Of a stretch of 64,000 bases of DNA, positions 25,781-34,008 are shown in pieces. The stretch is from the NCBI RefSeq assembly GCF_030371825.1, contig NZ_JAUDDM010000002.1, one strand, 5' to 3'. The translations under genes and the position numbers were made by a program. The notes under the pieces were generated by a model. That model searched no databases. It was not told the origin of the DNA and was given only the letters and a program-made list of their open reading frames with translations. The DNA comes from Collinsella sp944321445 (GTDB taxonomy: Bacteria > Actinomycetota > Coriobacteriia > Coriobacteriales > Coriobacteriaceae). Position 1 is the first letter of the stretch. Every line of letters starts with the position of its first letter.

Positions 25781-26995
25781 TTAGCAAGAGGGATAGGCGC
25801 CGTCCCAGACGACCTTGCGGTAGTTCACCGGGTCGGTGTCGCCCTCTGTGGAGAAGAGCAGCACCGAGCTCTGGTCGGTGAGGCCGATGGCCTCGCGCAG
25901 GTCGGCGTACTCATCGGACTCCATGAGGGTGGCGATGAGGCCCGCGCCCACGGCACCGGACTCGCCGGAGATCACGCGGGGATCGCCCGACAGCGGGGCG
26001 CCCAGCACGCGCATGCCCTTCGCGGCGACCCAGTTGGGGCAGGCGACGAACACGGACACGTGGTTGCGCAGGATGTCCCAGCCCAGAATGTTGGGCTCGC
26101 CGCAAGCGAGGCCGGCCATGATGGTGGGCATGTCGCCGTCGACGATGCGGGGCTCGCCGTCACCGGCCACGGCACCCTTGTACAGGCACGCGGCCTCGTC
26201 GGCCTCCATGATCACGAACGTGGGCGGGTTGTCGGGGAACAGGTTGGCGAAGTAGCCCACCACGGCGCCCGCCAGCGAGCCCACGCCCGCCTGCACGAAC
26301 ACATGCGTGGGGCGCTCGACGCCCGCGGCGGCATACTGCTCGGCAGCCTCGGAGGCCATGGTGCCATAGCCCTCCATGATCCAGCCGGGGATGTCCACAT
26401 AGCCTTCCCAAGCGGTGTCCTGGACGATGACGCCGTTCTCGCACTCCTCCGCCTCGGCGGCGGCCATGCGGACGCAGTCGTCGTAGTTGACCTCTTCGAT
26501 GGTCACCTGCGCGCCCTCGGCGGCGATGTTGTCGAAGCGGCTCTTCACCGAACCCTTGGGCATATGCACGACGGCCTTCTGGCCGAGCTTGTTGGCAGCC
26601 CACGCCACGCCGCGGCCGTGGTTGCCGTCGGTGGCGGTGAAGAACGTGGCCTGGCCGAAGTCGCGGGCGAGCTCGTCGCTCGTGAGGTAGTCATAGGTCA
26701 TGTCGGAGACGGGCTTACCGGTCTTCTGGGCGATGTAGCTCGCCATGGCGAAGGAGCCGCCCAGCACCTTGAACGCATTGAGGCCAAAACGATAGCTCTC
26801 GTCCTTGACGGCGAGGTTCGCCAGACCCAGGTCGGCAGCGAGGGCATCGAGCTTCGCGAGCGGCGTCACGCTGTACTGCGGGAAGCTCTCGTGGAACGCA
26901 CGCGCAGAAGCCACGTGCTCGAGCGACATGATGCCCAGGTGAGCGTCATCGCTTTTGGGCATGGTGTTCGCAACCCATTTGATCTTATCGGCCAT
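25781..26995 (-). CDS. ygeX: 2,3-Diaminopropionate ammonia-lyase (YgeX)
   Basis: PLP fold-type II enzyme that converts 2,3-diaminopropionate to pyruvate and two ammonia. The 404-aa protein has the PLP lysine in YRFGLNAFKVLGG (K76), ATDGNHGRGVAW (active-site Asp), the Gly-rich phosphate loop QAGVGSLAGAV, and EPNILGWDIL. The length matches characterised homologues (about 400 aa). It releases aminoacrylate as an intermediate, which gives ridA in this locus a function. It is divergent from a YheO-type regulator across a 288-bp region with repeated AT-rich boxes. Confidence 0.95.
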   Translation of the reverse strand: MADKIKWVANTMPKSDDAHLGIMSLEHVASARAFHESFPQYSVTPLAKLDALAADLGLANLAVKDESYRFGLNAFKVLGGSFAMASYIAQKTGKPVSDMTYDYLTSDELARDFGQATFFTATDGNHGRGVAWAANKLGQKAVVHMPKGSVKSRFDNIAAEGAQVTIEEVNYDDCVRMAAAEAEECENGVIVQDTAWEGYVDIPGWIMEGYGTMASEAAEQYAAAGVERPTHVFVQAGVGSLAGAVVGYFANLFPDNPPTFVIMEADEAACLYKGAVAGDGEPRIVDGDMPTIMAGLACGEPNILGWDILRNHVSVFVACPNWVAAKGMRVLGAPLSGDPRVISGESGAVGAGLIATLMESDEYADLREAIGLTDQSSVLLFSTEGDTDPVNYRKVVWDGAYPSC

Positions 26996-27108
26996 GCTTT
27001 TTGTTCTCTCCTTAGCTCGTTTTGCCGGCGTGCGAGATACGCGGTTCCGTTTATTATCCTGAGCGGATAGTCCTAAGCGGACAAAACGAACCTTTTATCT
27101 GGACACCA

Positions 27109-27270
27109 AACAAAAAGTTTTGCTAAGAAGTTTTTATCACACCGGAGAGGGGAAAGTCCATACAGATCGTCAGGTTTCATAGACGGTCGATAATAGCCGG
27201 TAAACGGTATTTTTCAGGGACGTTTGTGTCGAGCGGGTCGTTATGTCACGATAAACCTAACAAAAAGTTT
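27109..27270. promoter_or_regulatory. Direct AT-rich boxes in the ygeX/regulator divergent region
   Basis: The 12-mer aacaaaaagttt occurs twice, at 27109-27120 and 27259-27270, in an otherwise GC-rich genome; a related aagaagttttt follows the first copy. The boxes flank the divergent start region of ygeX and the YheO-type regulator and are candidate operators. Confidence 0.4.
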
Positions 27271-27283
27271 GGAAGGAGCTTAT

Positions 27284-27940
27284 ATGACTTCCGCTCAGAT
27301 AGAATTCTACCGTCGTCTCGCACGCGGCCTTGCGCTGCAGTTCGGTCCCAACTGCGAGGTGGTCGTCCACGACTTGGAGACCGACGACATCGACTACTCC
27401 ATCGTCGCCATCGAAAACGGCCACGTGAGCGGACGGCACTTAGGTGACGGCCCGAGCCACGTGGTGCTCGAGGCAATGCACGACGCGCCGGACAAGCTCG
27501 AGGACCGTCCCCCCTACCTCACCAAGACCTCCGACGGCAAGCTGCTGAAGTCGAGCACCATCTTCATTCGCAACGACGCGGGCTGGCCGTGCGGCATCCT
27601 GGCGATCAACTTCGACATCACGCTCATGTCCGCCTTCGCGGGCACGCTGGGTAGCCTCATCGGGACCGGCAACTCCAGCGAGCCCGAGCCCATCGCCAAA
27701 AACATCGGGGACCTGCTCGACGACCTGTTCCGCGAGTGCGAGCAGGTGGTGGGCAAGCCGGCGGCCCTCATGACCAAGGAGGAGCGCGTGCGCGCCATCG
27801 GCTATCTGGACGAGCGCGGGGCCTTCCTCATCAGCAAGTCGAGCCAGAAGGCCTGCGAGTTCTTCGGCATCTCCAAGTACAGCTTCTACAGCTATCTGGA
27901 CGAGGCGAAATCGGGTTCGGGCAGAGACGACGACCGCTAG
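27284..27940 (+). CDS. YheO-like PAS / helix-turn-helix transcriptional regulator
   Basis: The 218-aa protein has a YheO-type PAS-like domain (about residues 5-120: CEVVVHDLETDDIDYSIVAI, GWPCGILAINFDITLMS) and a C-terminal HTH domain (about 160-215: RVRAIGYLDERGAFLISKSS, FFGISKYSFYSYLDEAK). This family (which includes DauR) usually controls adjacent amino-acid or purine catabolic genes in response to a small ligand. The ATG at 27284 follows GGAAGGAG. It is divergent from ygeX, so it is the likely local regulator of ygeX-ygeY-ygeW. A homologue lies at 52778-53482. Confidence 0.88.
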   Translation: MTSAQIEFYRRLARGLALQFGPNCEVVVHDLETDDIDYSIVAIENGHVSGRHLGDGPSHVVLEAMHDAPDKLEDRPPYLTKTSDGKLLKSSTIFIRNDAGWPCGILAINFDITLMSAFAGTLGSLIGTGNSSEPEPIAKNIGDLLDDLFRECEQVVGKPAALMTKEERVRAIGYLDERGAFLISKSSQKACEFFGISKYSFYSYLDEAKSGSGRDDDR

Positions 27941-27972
27941 GCGTGCGGCGCCGGCCGCCTGCGCGCGAAAAC

Positions 27973-28015
27973 GGCGGAAGCGCAGGCGGTCCCGAAGGCC
28001 GCCCGCGCTTCCGCC
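27973..28015. terminator. Bidirectional terminator hairpin between convergent genes
   Basis: A long GC stem (ggcggaag at 27973-27980 with cttccgcc at 28008-28015, extended inward by gcggtc/ggccgc pairing) lies between the regulator stop and the leader-peptide gene stop. No clear T-run. Confidence 0.5.
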
Positions 28016-28038
28016 CAAGGTCGATTATGGCGCGACCG

Positions 28039-28320
28039 CTAGACCAGGCCGCCGATGACCCTATCGATCACCTCGCCCCAGGCGATGCCACCCGCCACGC
28101 CCGCCAGCGCGGCATCATCGATCTCCCCCTCGGCCCCACTCGCCTGCGCGATCAGGGCGGCGATCTGCCCAGAGGCCTCGGCATCGAGCTCGATGCCGAG
28201 ATCGAGCGCGACCGCGGCCAGGGCGCCCGCATCGGCGGCATCGACCCCCTCGAGCGCCTCCGGGCGCTCCCTCAGGGCATCGAGCGCCTGCTTGACCTTC
28301 GCATCGACCGTTTCCGCCAT
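28039..28320 (-). CDS. Nif11-type leader peptide, probable RiPP/bacteriocin precursor
   Basis: This 93-aa protein has the layout of Nif11-like precursor peptides: a helical leader (VKQALDALRERPEALEG; ALAAVALDLGIELDAEASGQ) ending in an acidic double-glycine motif (EIDDAALAGVAGG, ending at residue 78). A short hydrophobic core follows (IAWGEVIDRVIGGLV, 15 residues). The core has no Cys, Ser or Thr, so lanthionine or thiazole formation is unlikely. AAGGAGG lies 7 nt before the ATG. No maturation enzyme or peptidase-transporter is adjacent, so it may be an orphan precursor. Alternatively it is a small structural protein that mimics this pattern. Confidence 0.6.
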   Translation of the reverse strand: MAETVDAKVKQALDALRERPEALEGVDAADAGALAAVALDLGIELDAEASGQIAALIAQASGAEGEIDDAALAGVAGGIAWGEVIDRVIGGLV

Positions 28321-28489
28321 ACCAAAGCCTCCTTGTCAGTCGCGCCGGGGCGCATGTGGCGCCCCCAGGCTCACCGAAAGTAAACGGGCTCCGACCGAAT
28401 CCGCAAACGCTCCCGCGGCCATGCGGCGCCGCCGTATACAGGCCGGCAACATCCATGGGGCGCGGGCGCGTCCCCCGCCGCCGCGACCC

Positions 28490-28495
28490 TATAAT
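28490..28495 (+). promoter_or_regulatory. Candidate -10 element (TATAAT)
   Basis: A consensus TATAAT lies 55 nt upstream of the TTG at 28551, which itself follows AGGGGAGG. No good -35 is visible. It supports translation of the membrane-protein gene from TTG 28551 before the tandem duplication arose. Confidence 0.4.
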
Positions 28496-28555
28496 GGGGC
28501 GCATCGGCAACGCGCGGCTCGCCGCGCACGGCGCAGGGGAGGCGGTCCCCTTGAA

Positions 28556-28587
28556 TCTCGACTACGCAGATTCTCGACTACGCAGAT
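28556..28587 (+). repeat. 16-bp tandem duplication at the 5' end of a membrane-protein gene
   Basis: TCTCGACTACGCAGAT occurs twice in direct tandem (28556-28571, 28572-28587). Removing one unit joins TTG 28551 in frame with the downstream gene (reading LNLDYADSRKLGFLRVIQ...); with two units the frame is broken. Confidence 0.8.
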
Positions 28588-28689
28588 TCCCGCAAGCTTG
28601 GATTCCTCCGCGTCATCCAGGTTCTTCTGGCGTTCAACATCGCCATCACGCTCGCAGTCACGGTCTTTTGGATCAAAGACAGCCATACG

Positions 28690-29577
28690 ATGGACTACGC
28701 GGACATCCTCGACTACGTGAACCTCGTCTTCAACGGGGTCTTCTTCTGGCTCATATGGCGCCGCGCGCGCGTCACGCGCGCCGTCGTGATCTGCTGCTGC
28801 GCGTTCAACATCCTTTCGGGCAGCGTCTACAACATCGCGACGGGCGCCTTCAGCCTGCCCGGCCAGATCGTCCTCTCGATCGTCGACATCTTCCTCATCG
28901 CCTACTTCGCGACTTCGCGCCGCGTGCGCGCGCAGCTGAACCGGCCGTTCTCGCTCGAGGCGGCCCGCGCCGATCGCGAGCGCGAGGCGGGGTTCTTCCG
29001 TCCGCGCACCTGGGCGTTCTGGCGCAACCTCATCATGTACTTCTGCGTGTTCAGCGTCGTGGGCCATTGGCTGGAGGCTGGCTACTGCACGTTCATCCGC
29101 CTCGGCATCCTTCCGGGCATCTACGACCCCGAATCGCAGATCTGGAGCGACTGGCTCTACCCGTTTCCCGTCTACGGGGTCGGTGCCGTCGCCTGCGTGC
29201 TCGTGCTCTACCCACTGAAGAGCCTGCTGCAGCGCCGCCTGCACGGCACCGTGGCGCCGCTGCTCGCAAGCTTCGTCGCGAACGGGCTCGTGTGCACGGG
29301 CATCGAGCTCGCCATGGGCCTCATGCTCAACCAGCCCAACGCGCAGGGCGTCTACCCGCTGTGGGACAACTCGGAGCTGCCCCTCAACGTGCTTGGGCAG
29401 GCATGGCTCGTCAACGACCTTGCCTTGGGCGCGGTGGCGACGCTCTACGCGTGGGTAGTCTATCCTGCCGCCGAACGGGCACTCGACCGCATCCGCCCGC
29501 AGTCGCTCGACCGCATCGCCGCGCTCATCGTGGCGGGCTTCATGGTGCTGTGCGCGGTGAAGTTCCTGCCCGCCTGA
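28690..29577 (+). CDS. Multi-pass membrane protein, CmpB-like putative ABC permease family; 5' end probably frameshifted
   Basis: The 295 residues from ATG 28690 contain about seven hydrophobic segments and the YFCVFSVVGHWLEAGYC motif (about residue 118-134), plus YPFPVYGVGAV, which resemble the putative ABC transporter permease (CmpB-like) family; the function of the family is not known. In-frame codons continue upstream to 28588 and encode another hydrophobic helix (VIQVLLAFNIAITLAVTVFW) before a 16-bp duplication breaks the link to a good TTG start at 28551. The ATG at 28690 has no clear Shine-Dalgarno sequence, so the present allele may be poorly expressed or truncated by about 46 residues. 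Confidence 0.65.
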   Translation: MDYADILDYVNLVFNGVFFWLIWRRARVTRAVVICCCAFNILSGSVYNIATGAFSLPGQIVLSIVDIFLIAYFATSRRVRAQLNRPFSLEAARADREREAGFFRPRTWAFWRNLIMYFCVFSVVGHWLEAGYCTFIRLGILPGIYDPESQIWSDWLYPFPVYGVGAVACVLVLYPLKSLLQRRLHGTVAPLLASFVANGLVCTGIELAMGLMLNQPNAQGVYPLWDNSELPLNVLGQAWLVNDLALGAVATLYAWVVYPAAERALDRIRPQSLDRIAALIVAGFMVLCAVKFLPA

Positions 29578-29736
29578 TGCGATCAAGGTACGCAGACCAC
29601 CTCCTGAACGGAGAAAGCTGGTCTGCGCGACAAGACGCTCCTGTGCATATCAAGCTGGCCGAACGTGCGCGTATACTGTTTTGTACCGACCGTTCGCGCG
29701 GCGCTGCGCCCGCTGTTCCCGATAAGGAAGTCCGTC

Positions 29737-30171
29737 ATGCAGAAGTCGACGTTTCTGGGCAACTTCATCTTTTGGCTCGTCATGGCCGCCATCAGCATCG
29801 CGTTTCTGGCGTGGTACAACCTGAGCGGCGACGCTCCTGCAGACATAGCGCAGGCAACACCGATGCTGCAGGTGGGCATGGTCGTCTCCGCGCCCATCCT
29901 GCTCTACGCCATCGGGGCGATCATTGGCCTCATCGTGGTGTACCTCAAGCGCATCCATGTCACCAATACCACCAAGACCATGTGCTTCATCCCCGCGACG
30001 CTCGTGCTCGCCCTGTTCATCGCAGCCGCCGCTCCCGTCCTTTCGTTCGGCACGCAAGACGGGCTCGCGATCACCACGGTGATCGTGGTCTACGCGGCGT
30101 CGATGGCCCCGCTCATGTTCGTGATGTTCGGCGCGCTGTACGCCGTGGGCATCGCTCCGATCAAAGAGTAA
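29737..30171 (+). CDS. Small four-helix membrane protein, unknown function
   Basis: The 144-aa protein has four predicted transmembrane segments (NFIFWLVMAAISIAFLAWY; MVVSAPILLYAIGAIIGLIV; FIPATLVLALFIAAAAPVL; MAPLMFVMFGALYAVGI) and short polar loops. No known family is recognised. The ATG at 29737 follows AAGGAAG with a 6-nt spacing. A terminator follows at 30203. Confidence 0.7.
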   Translation: MQKSTFLGNFIFWLVMAAISIAFLAWYNLSGDAPADIAQATPMLQVGMVVSAPILLYAIGAIIGLIVVYLKRIHVTNTTKTMCFIPATLVLALFIAAAAPVLSFGTQDGLAITTVIVVYAASMAPLMFVMFGALYAVGIAPIKE

Positions 30172-30202
30172 CCTGAGCGCTTCATCCGTAACCAGCACAG
30201 CA

Positions 30203-30242
30203 GGGAGGCGCGCCGCACAATGGCGTGCCTCCCCGCTTTTTC
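30203..30242 (+). terminator. Intrinsic terminator
   Basis: gggaggc..gcc / ggc..gcctccc stem followed by cgcttttt, 31 nt after the small membrane protein gene. The next 235 bp (30243-30477) are AT-richer and hold no convincing gene. Confidence 0.8.
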
Positions 30243-30477
30243 TCTGTGCCTGCGGCAAACCAACGCCCTCGCGTTGCAGGTTTTTCCAACTTATATGCGA
30301 CAGAAATCTGGACCCCGAAAAAAGGGCATGCACCGCGCTCCCGCAGGACTCCTTTCCGCAGGATTCAAACGACTCTTTTTGGTGTTTTTCCAAACGCTGA
30401 TTCCCAGGGGTCTACAAGTTGCAAATACCTGCAATTCACACGGACGATTTTGCCTTTGACGCGCCAGCCGGCATCCG

Positions 30478-31314
30478 CTACGCGGTAAACGGCCACTCCC
30501 CTGCCGCGAGCGCCTCGATGGCCTCAGCGACCGCGTCATCCTTGCAGGCCCCGATGTGCCAGCGTGCAGCAGCAGCGGCCTCGGGCGTGGCGTTCGCCAC
30601 TGCGACCGGGTGCCCCGCCACCTTGAACATTGTGAGGTCGTTACCGGCGTCTCCGAACACCGCCACCTCGTCCAGCCCGATGCCCATGTGATCGCAAAGC
30701 GTCCGGATCGCGGAACCCTTGTTGCGCCCGGCAGGCATGATGTTCGCGTAGCCCAGCATGGGGATGTCGAAGTCCAAACCATCGACCTCGGCGTTCAAGC
30801 GCGCAACGAATGCCTCCGTTGCCGCCGCGTCTCCGTCGATGAACGCGTTCGCCTTCAAGATGGGCTCCGCCGGCAACTCGTCGGTAGCGATGCAGGCGCG
30901 GGCATAGGCGGGAACGATGCCCTCCAGCACGTCGCGGTCGCCCGCCACCAAGTAGGGTTGCGTCCCGTCGAACCACAGCAAGCCCGCACCCGGAATGGAA
31001 CGCACGACCTCGAGCGTCTGCTCGAGGTAGGCGACGGGCAACCGGTATTCGCCGATCTTCTCGCCCTGGCAATAAACCTCGAGGCCGTTTGTGGCAACGG
31101 CGGTGGCAAAGCACGCCTCATCGCCGCGGAAGAAGGGTGCCACCTGCACGCGACCGCGTCCGCTCGCCGGCCCGATGACGATGCCCGCATCGAGCGCCGC
31201 GTGGAACGCCGCCACCGTTCGCGCAGAGACCTGGTGCTCCCCCGCCGGCATGATGGTGTTATCGATATCGGTCATGATGAGCTTGATGCGCGGCGTCTGC
31301 CCCGAACATGCCAT
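30478..31314 (-). CDS. HAD superfamily (Cof-type) phosphatase
   Basis: The 278-aa protein is a Cof-like haloacid dehalogenase hydrolase, probably a sugar-phosphate or nucleotide phosphatase. It has motif I IMTDIDNTIM (Asp nucleophile, about residue 15; the second Asp of DxD is present as DID), a cap domain, and motifs III/IV GRNKGSAIRTL and FGDAGNDLTMF near residue 225-240. The substrate cannot be predicted. It is monocistronic. Confidence 0.87.
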   Translation of the reverse strand: MACSGQTPRIKLIMTDIDNTIMPAGEHQVSARTVAAFHAALDAGIVIGPASGRGRVQVAPFFRGDEACFATAVATNGLEVYCQGEKIGEYRLPVAYLEQTLEVVRSIPGAGLLWFDGTQPYLVAGDRDVLEGIVPAYARACIATDELPAEPILKANAFIDGDAAATEAFVARLNAEVDGLDFDIPMLGYANIMPAGRNKGSAIRTLCDHMGIGLDEVAVFGDAGNDLTMFKVAGHPVAVANATPEAAAAARWHIGACKDDAVAEAIEALAAGEWPFTA

Positions 31315-31360
31315 GCAAAACCCCCTCGATCAATGCAACACAACAGGGGTACTGTACCGC

Positions 31361-31397
31361 AAACGCGGACGGCCACGCGCAGGGACCGTCCGCGTTT
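31361..31397. terminator. Hairpin after DUF308 gene 1
   Basis: A 12-bp perfect stem aaacgcggacgg/ccgtccgcgttt lies 34 nt after the stop of the 31431-32027 gene and ends with TTT on both strands, so it may terminate that gene. Confidence 0.5.
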
Positions 31398-31430
31398 GAG
31401 AGGATGGTAACAATCCGGCGAGACCGCTAC

Positions 31431-32027
31431 CTACGCCACCGCATGACCGATGCGCTTGACGGTAGCCGCCTCGATGAGCAGCGTGATGCCACCCACGATG
31501 AGATAGGCCGCCAAGATGTAGCCCAGCATGAGCGTCGACAGCAGCGGCATGAGGATGAAGACCACGCCGACGACGATGTTGATGATTCCGACCGCAATCG
31601 CCGCGGCATAGGGCATCTCGAGGCGCTTCATCTGGTGCGCATACGACAGGCGGTCGACGCCGCCGAGAATGAACAGAAACGCGAACAGATAGACGAGCGT
31701 GCTCACAGTGAGCAGCGACGGTAGCACCAGCAGCATGAAGCCCAGAAGCGCGTTCAAGATGCCCGAGACAAGCGTCGAGGAGCTCCGCAGCGCCTCCGGG
31801 GCGCGCACATAGGAAAACACGTGCACGGACCCATGGATAATCAGCGCGAACCCGGCGACGAGCTGGATGATGGCGTAGAAGGAGAACGGTGCACCGGCGG
31901 CGAAGATTCCGGCAAGGATCATGAGGGCACCCCATATGACCATTCCCGCCCGCGTTTTCTTGACCTGCGAGTTCCACCACGCCTCGAACTCGTCCCGATG
32001 CGCGAAGTCGTCATTGAACAACTGCAT
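31431..32027 (-). CDS. HdeD/DUF308-like membrane protein 1
   Basis: The 198-aa protein has six hydrophobic segments and the repeated small-residue pattern of HdeD/DUF308 proteins (for example LLGFMLLVLPSLLTVSTLVY and VGVVFILMPLLSTLMLGYIL). The N-terminal 35 residues are polar and contain a WNSQVKKTRAG stretch before the first helix. I chose the ATG at 32025-32027 because GAGGTG lies just upstream. HdeD was linked to acid resistance in Escherichia coli, but no function is shown for this branch. Its closest relative here is the gene at 32274-32864. Confidence 0.8.
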   Translation of the reverse strand: MQLFNDDFAHRDEFEAWWNSQVKKTRAGMVIWGALMILAGIFAAGAPFSFYAIIQLVAGFALIIHGSVHVFSYVRAPEALRSSSTLVSGILNALLGFMLLVLPSLLTVSTLVYLFAFLFILGGVDRLSYAHQMKRLEMPYAAAIAVGIINIVVGVVFILMPLLSTLMLGYILAAYLIVGGITLLIEAATVKRIGHAVA

Positions 32028-32193
32028 ATCTCTCACCTCGATAGAAAAGGGCTCCCGGCGTACGTGCCGGGCAACCGGTGGATATCGCTGTTCTACCCGG
32101 GTGACGGGAACAAAATGGGGCCTTCAGCCTTACGCAAGGCATGCTGAAGGTAACGTAAGATTTAGAGAATCTTGAACCCGCCGAACAACACGA

Positions 32194-32246
32194 CGCCCGG
32201 CATGCCGCCAGCGCCCCATTGCGAGGGCGCCTCGGCATGCCGGGCG
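32194..32246. repeat. 14-bp perfect palindrome between the two DUF308 genes
   Basis: Arms 32194-32207 and 32233-32246 (cgcccggcatgccg and its complement), extended inward by ggcgc/gcgcc-type pairing. It follows the DUF308 gene 2 stop and may be its terminator; no T-run. Confidence 0.55.
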
Positions 32247-32273
32247 AACGACGTCGAGAATGCGTCCTGTGAC

Positions 32274-32864
32274 CTAACGGTCAATGCGCCTCATGAACGC
32301 CGCCTCGATGATGAGCGTGACGCCGGCAACGACCAGGTACGCCGCCACGAGATAGCCCAGCACCAGCCCCGAGAACAGCGGCATGAACAAGAACACGATG
32401 CCCAGCAGCAGGTTGATCACACCCGTTGCCGCGCCCATGCCGGTGTGCGGGAGCTGGAAGTACCGCATGCGGCTTGAGAACGACAGGCGCTCAATGCCCG
32501 TGACGATGAAGAGAAACCCGAGCAGGAACACGAGCGTGCTCGCCGTGAGGTAGGCGGGCAGCGTCATCAGCATGACACCGAGCAAGATGTTCAGTATCGC
32601 CGTGACGATGAGCGTGGGGCTGCGGAAGAGCTCGGGCGTGCCGAAATACGATACGGCCTCGAAGATGCCGTAGAGGGCGAGCGCAAACGCAGCGGCAGCC
32701 TGAATGAGAGCATAGAGGCTGTAAGGGGCAACGGCGACGGCGATGCCCCCTATGACGAGCAGCACGCCGAGTACGACGAGCAACACGCGCGCACGCTTGA
32801 CGCGGCGGTTCCATCGATCGATGAAATCGCCCATGTAATCGAAGTCGGAATCATAGAGCTTCAT
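32274..32864 (-). CDS. HdeD/DUF308-like membrane protein 2
   Basis: The 196-aa protein is a clear homologue of the 31431-32027 product: same six-helix plan, a polar N-terminus ending in WNRRVKRAR, and collinear motifs such as LLGVMLMTLPAYLTASTLVF and LGIVFLFMPLFSGLVLGYLV. The start at 32862-32864 has GGGGGTGG upstream. It is in tandem orientation with its paralogue, separated by 246 bp containing a palindrome. Confidence 0.8.
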   Translation of the reverse strand: MKLYDSDFDYMGDFIDRWNRRVKRARVLLVVLGVLLVIGGIAVAVAPYSLYALIQAAAAFALALYGIFEAVSYFGTPELFRSPTLIVTAILNILLGVMLMTLPAYLTASTLVFLLGFLFIVTGIERLSFSSRMRYFQLPHTGMGAATGVINLLLGIVFLFMPLFSGLVLGYLVAAYLVVAGVTLIIEAAFMRRIDR

Positions 32865-33017
32865 GAACGCCACCCCCTGGGAACGAATCTGTCCGCGGGG
32901 TCATACACTCCGTGGATGTCTCTGTTCTACCCAGTCTGAGACGCTATTACTTGCTGGGCTGCCACATAACAAGCTCATTCGGGAAATGCCCGCATTCATC
33001 CAACTGTCCTCAACAAG

Positions 33018-33052
33018 AAAAGTCCCTGCCGGATTTGAATCCGGCAGGGACT
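33018..33052 (-). terminator. Intrinsic terminator downstream of the 33096-33680 gene
   Basis: On the minus strand agtccctgccgg/ccggcagggact forms a 12-bp perfect stem followed by TTTTC. It is a standard strong terminator shape. Confidence 0.88.
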
Positions 33053-33095
33053 CCATGCTATTGGACTATACGCGCGAACAACAGCGGACATGTTG

Positions 33096-33680
33096 TTACG
33101 TCGCCGGAGCCGCCTCGCCTTGAGCGCGGTCGAGCGCCTTCCGGAAGCCCTTGGACATGCCGGTGAGCTTCTCGTAGACATCGATCTGCGGCGTGCTGGC
33201 GCGGCCTGCCTCGATGTAGCGGCGCATGACGGAAACGAGCAGGTAGGGCTTCACGAACGCGCCGTGGATGCCGCCCCAAAGAATCAGCGCGATGATGGCG
33301 CACAGCACGATGAGCGACGTGCCCGCGGGGACCGCCGTGCCGTCTTCAAACGTCGCGGTGGCGTCGATGTCGGCGAGCACAGAGGTCAGCGGCTCGATAC
33401 CGCCCAGCACCAGGTAGAACAGGCCGAAGAACGCACCGCCGACGATAGCGAGCGAAATGATCGTGATGGCGATCACCTTGCCCGCGTTCTTCATGAGGGT
33501 CTTCCAATTCTGGAAGTAGATGACCGCACCGTCGCAGGTGCTCTTGAACGCAGACTGCTCCCTGTGCAGGAACACCCAACCCAGGCTGCAGTAGTTGAGA
33601 TACTCGAGCACCACGCTCACGATGGTGGAGATGATGCTCGCGACGATGGAGGCGGGACCGGCGGTGACATTTCGCAGCAC
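33096..33680 (-). CDS. Polytopic membrane protein, probably 5'-truncated
   Basis: The 194 residues from GTG 33678-33680 include three to four hydrophobic helices (SIVASIISTIVSVVLEYLNY; VIAITIISLAIVGGAFFGLF; LIVLCAIIALILWGGIHGAF) and a conserved-looking loop (HREQSAFKSTCDGAVIYFQN), with a cytoplasmic tail. No Shine-Dalgarno precedes the GTG, and the reading frame is open upstream to about 33743 without any ATG, so the original N-terminus seems lost at the boundary with the decayed region 33744-34260. It has an intact terminator. Not assigned to a family; probably a pseudogene or remnant. Confidence 0.5.
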   Translation of the reverse strand: MLRNVTAGPASIVASIISTIVSVVLEYLNYCSLGWVFLHREQSAFKSTCDGAVIYFQNWKTLMKNAGKVIAITIISLAIVGGAFFGLFYLVLGGIEPLTSVLADIDATATFEDGTAVPAGTSLIVLCAIIALILWGGIHGAFVKPYLLVSVMRRYIEAGRASTPQIDVYEKLTGMSKGFRKALDRAQGEAAPAT

Positions 33681-33829
33681 CAGCAGGCCATCGCCCGTAT
33701 AGCCAAGCGAGACATGGTAGCATGCCGCCGAGCGCGAGGATTATGGCGGGCACCTCGGTCAACCATTGGCTGATTGGAGCGCTCGGCAATGAGACGAGCC
33801 GCCGAAAGCTCAGTCTGGAAACGTTTCGC

Positions 33830-33878
33830 GCATTCATGCGATTTGCTCGGTTTTTATAGGAGCAAATCGCACGAATGC
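33830..33878. repeat. 19-bp palindrome in the decayed region
   Basis: Arms 33830-33848 and 33860-33878 (gcattcatgcgatttgctc and near-complement, 18 of 19) with an 11-nt loop containing ttttt. It lies between the truncated membrane gene and the transposase remnant. Confidence 0.65.
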
Positions 33879-34008
33879 CTGTATCGTTTTCAGGCCTTTT
33901 GCCCGCTAGGTGTCCTACAGGACGCCGGCCTCCACGGCATTCGCCACCATGGCCGCCATCTCGGCGCGGGTGAGGGGGCGCTGGCCCTCGAGCGAGCGGG
34001 AGCCGTCT

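Noticed and set aside
30220..30459. Small plus-strand frame of 79 codons after the terminator at 30203
   Set aside because: Starts inside the terminator stem, has no Shine-Dalgarno and no family resemblance.
33915..34008. Thirty-codon tail (ending EMAAMVANAVEAGVL) after the transposase remnant, considered as an SLH or transposase C-terminus
   Set aside because: Too short and unlike known ISL3 C-termini or SLH repeats; left unassigned.
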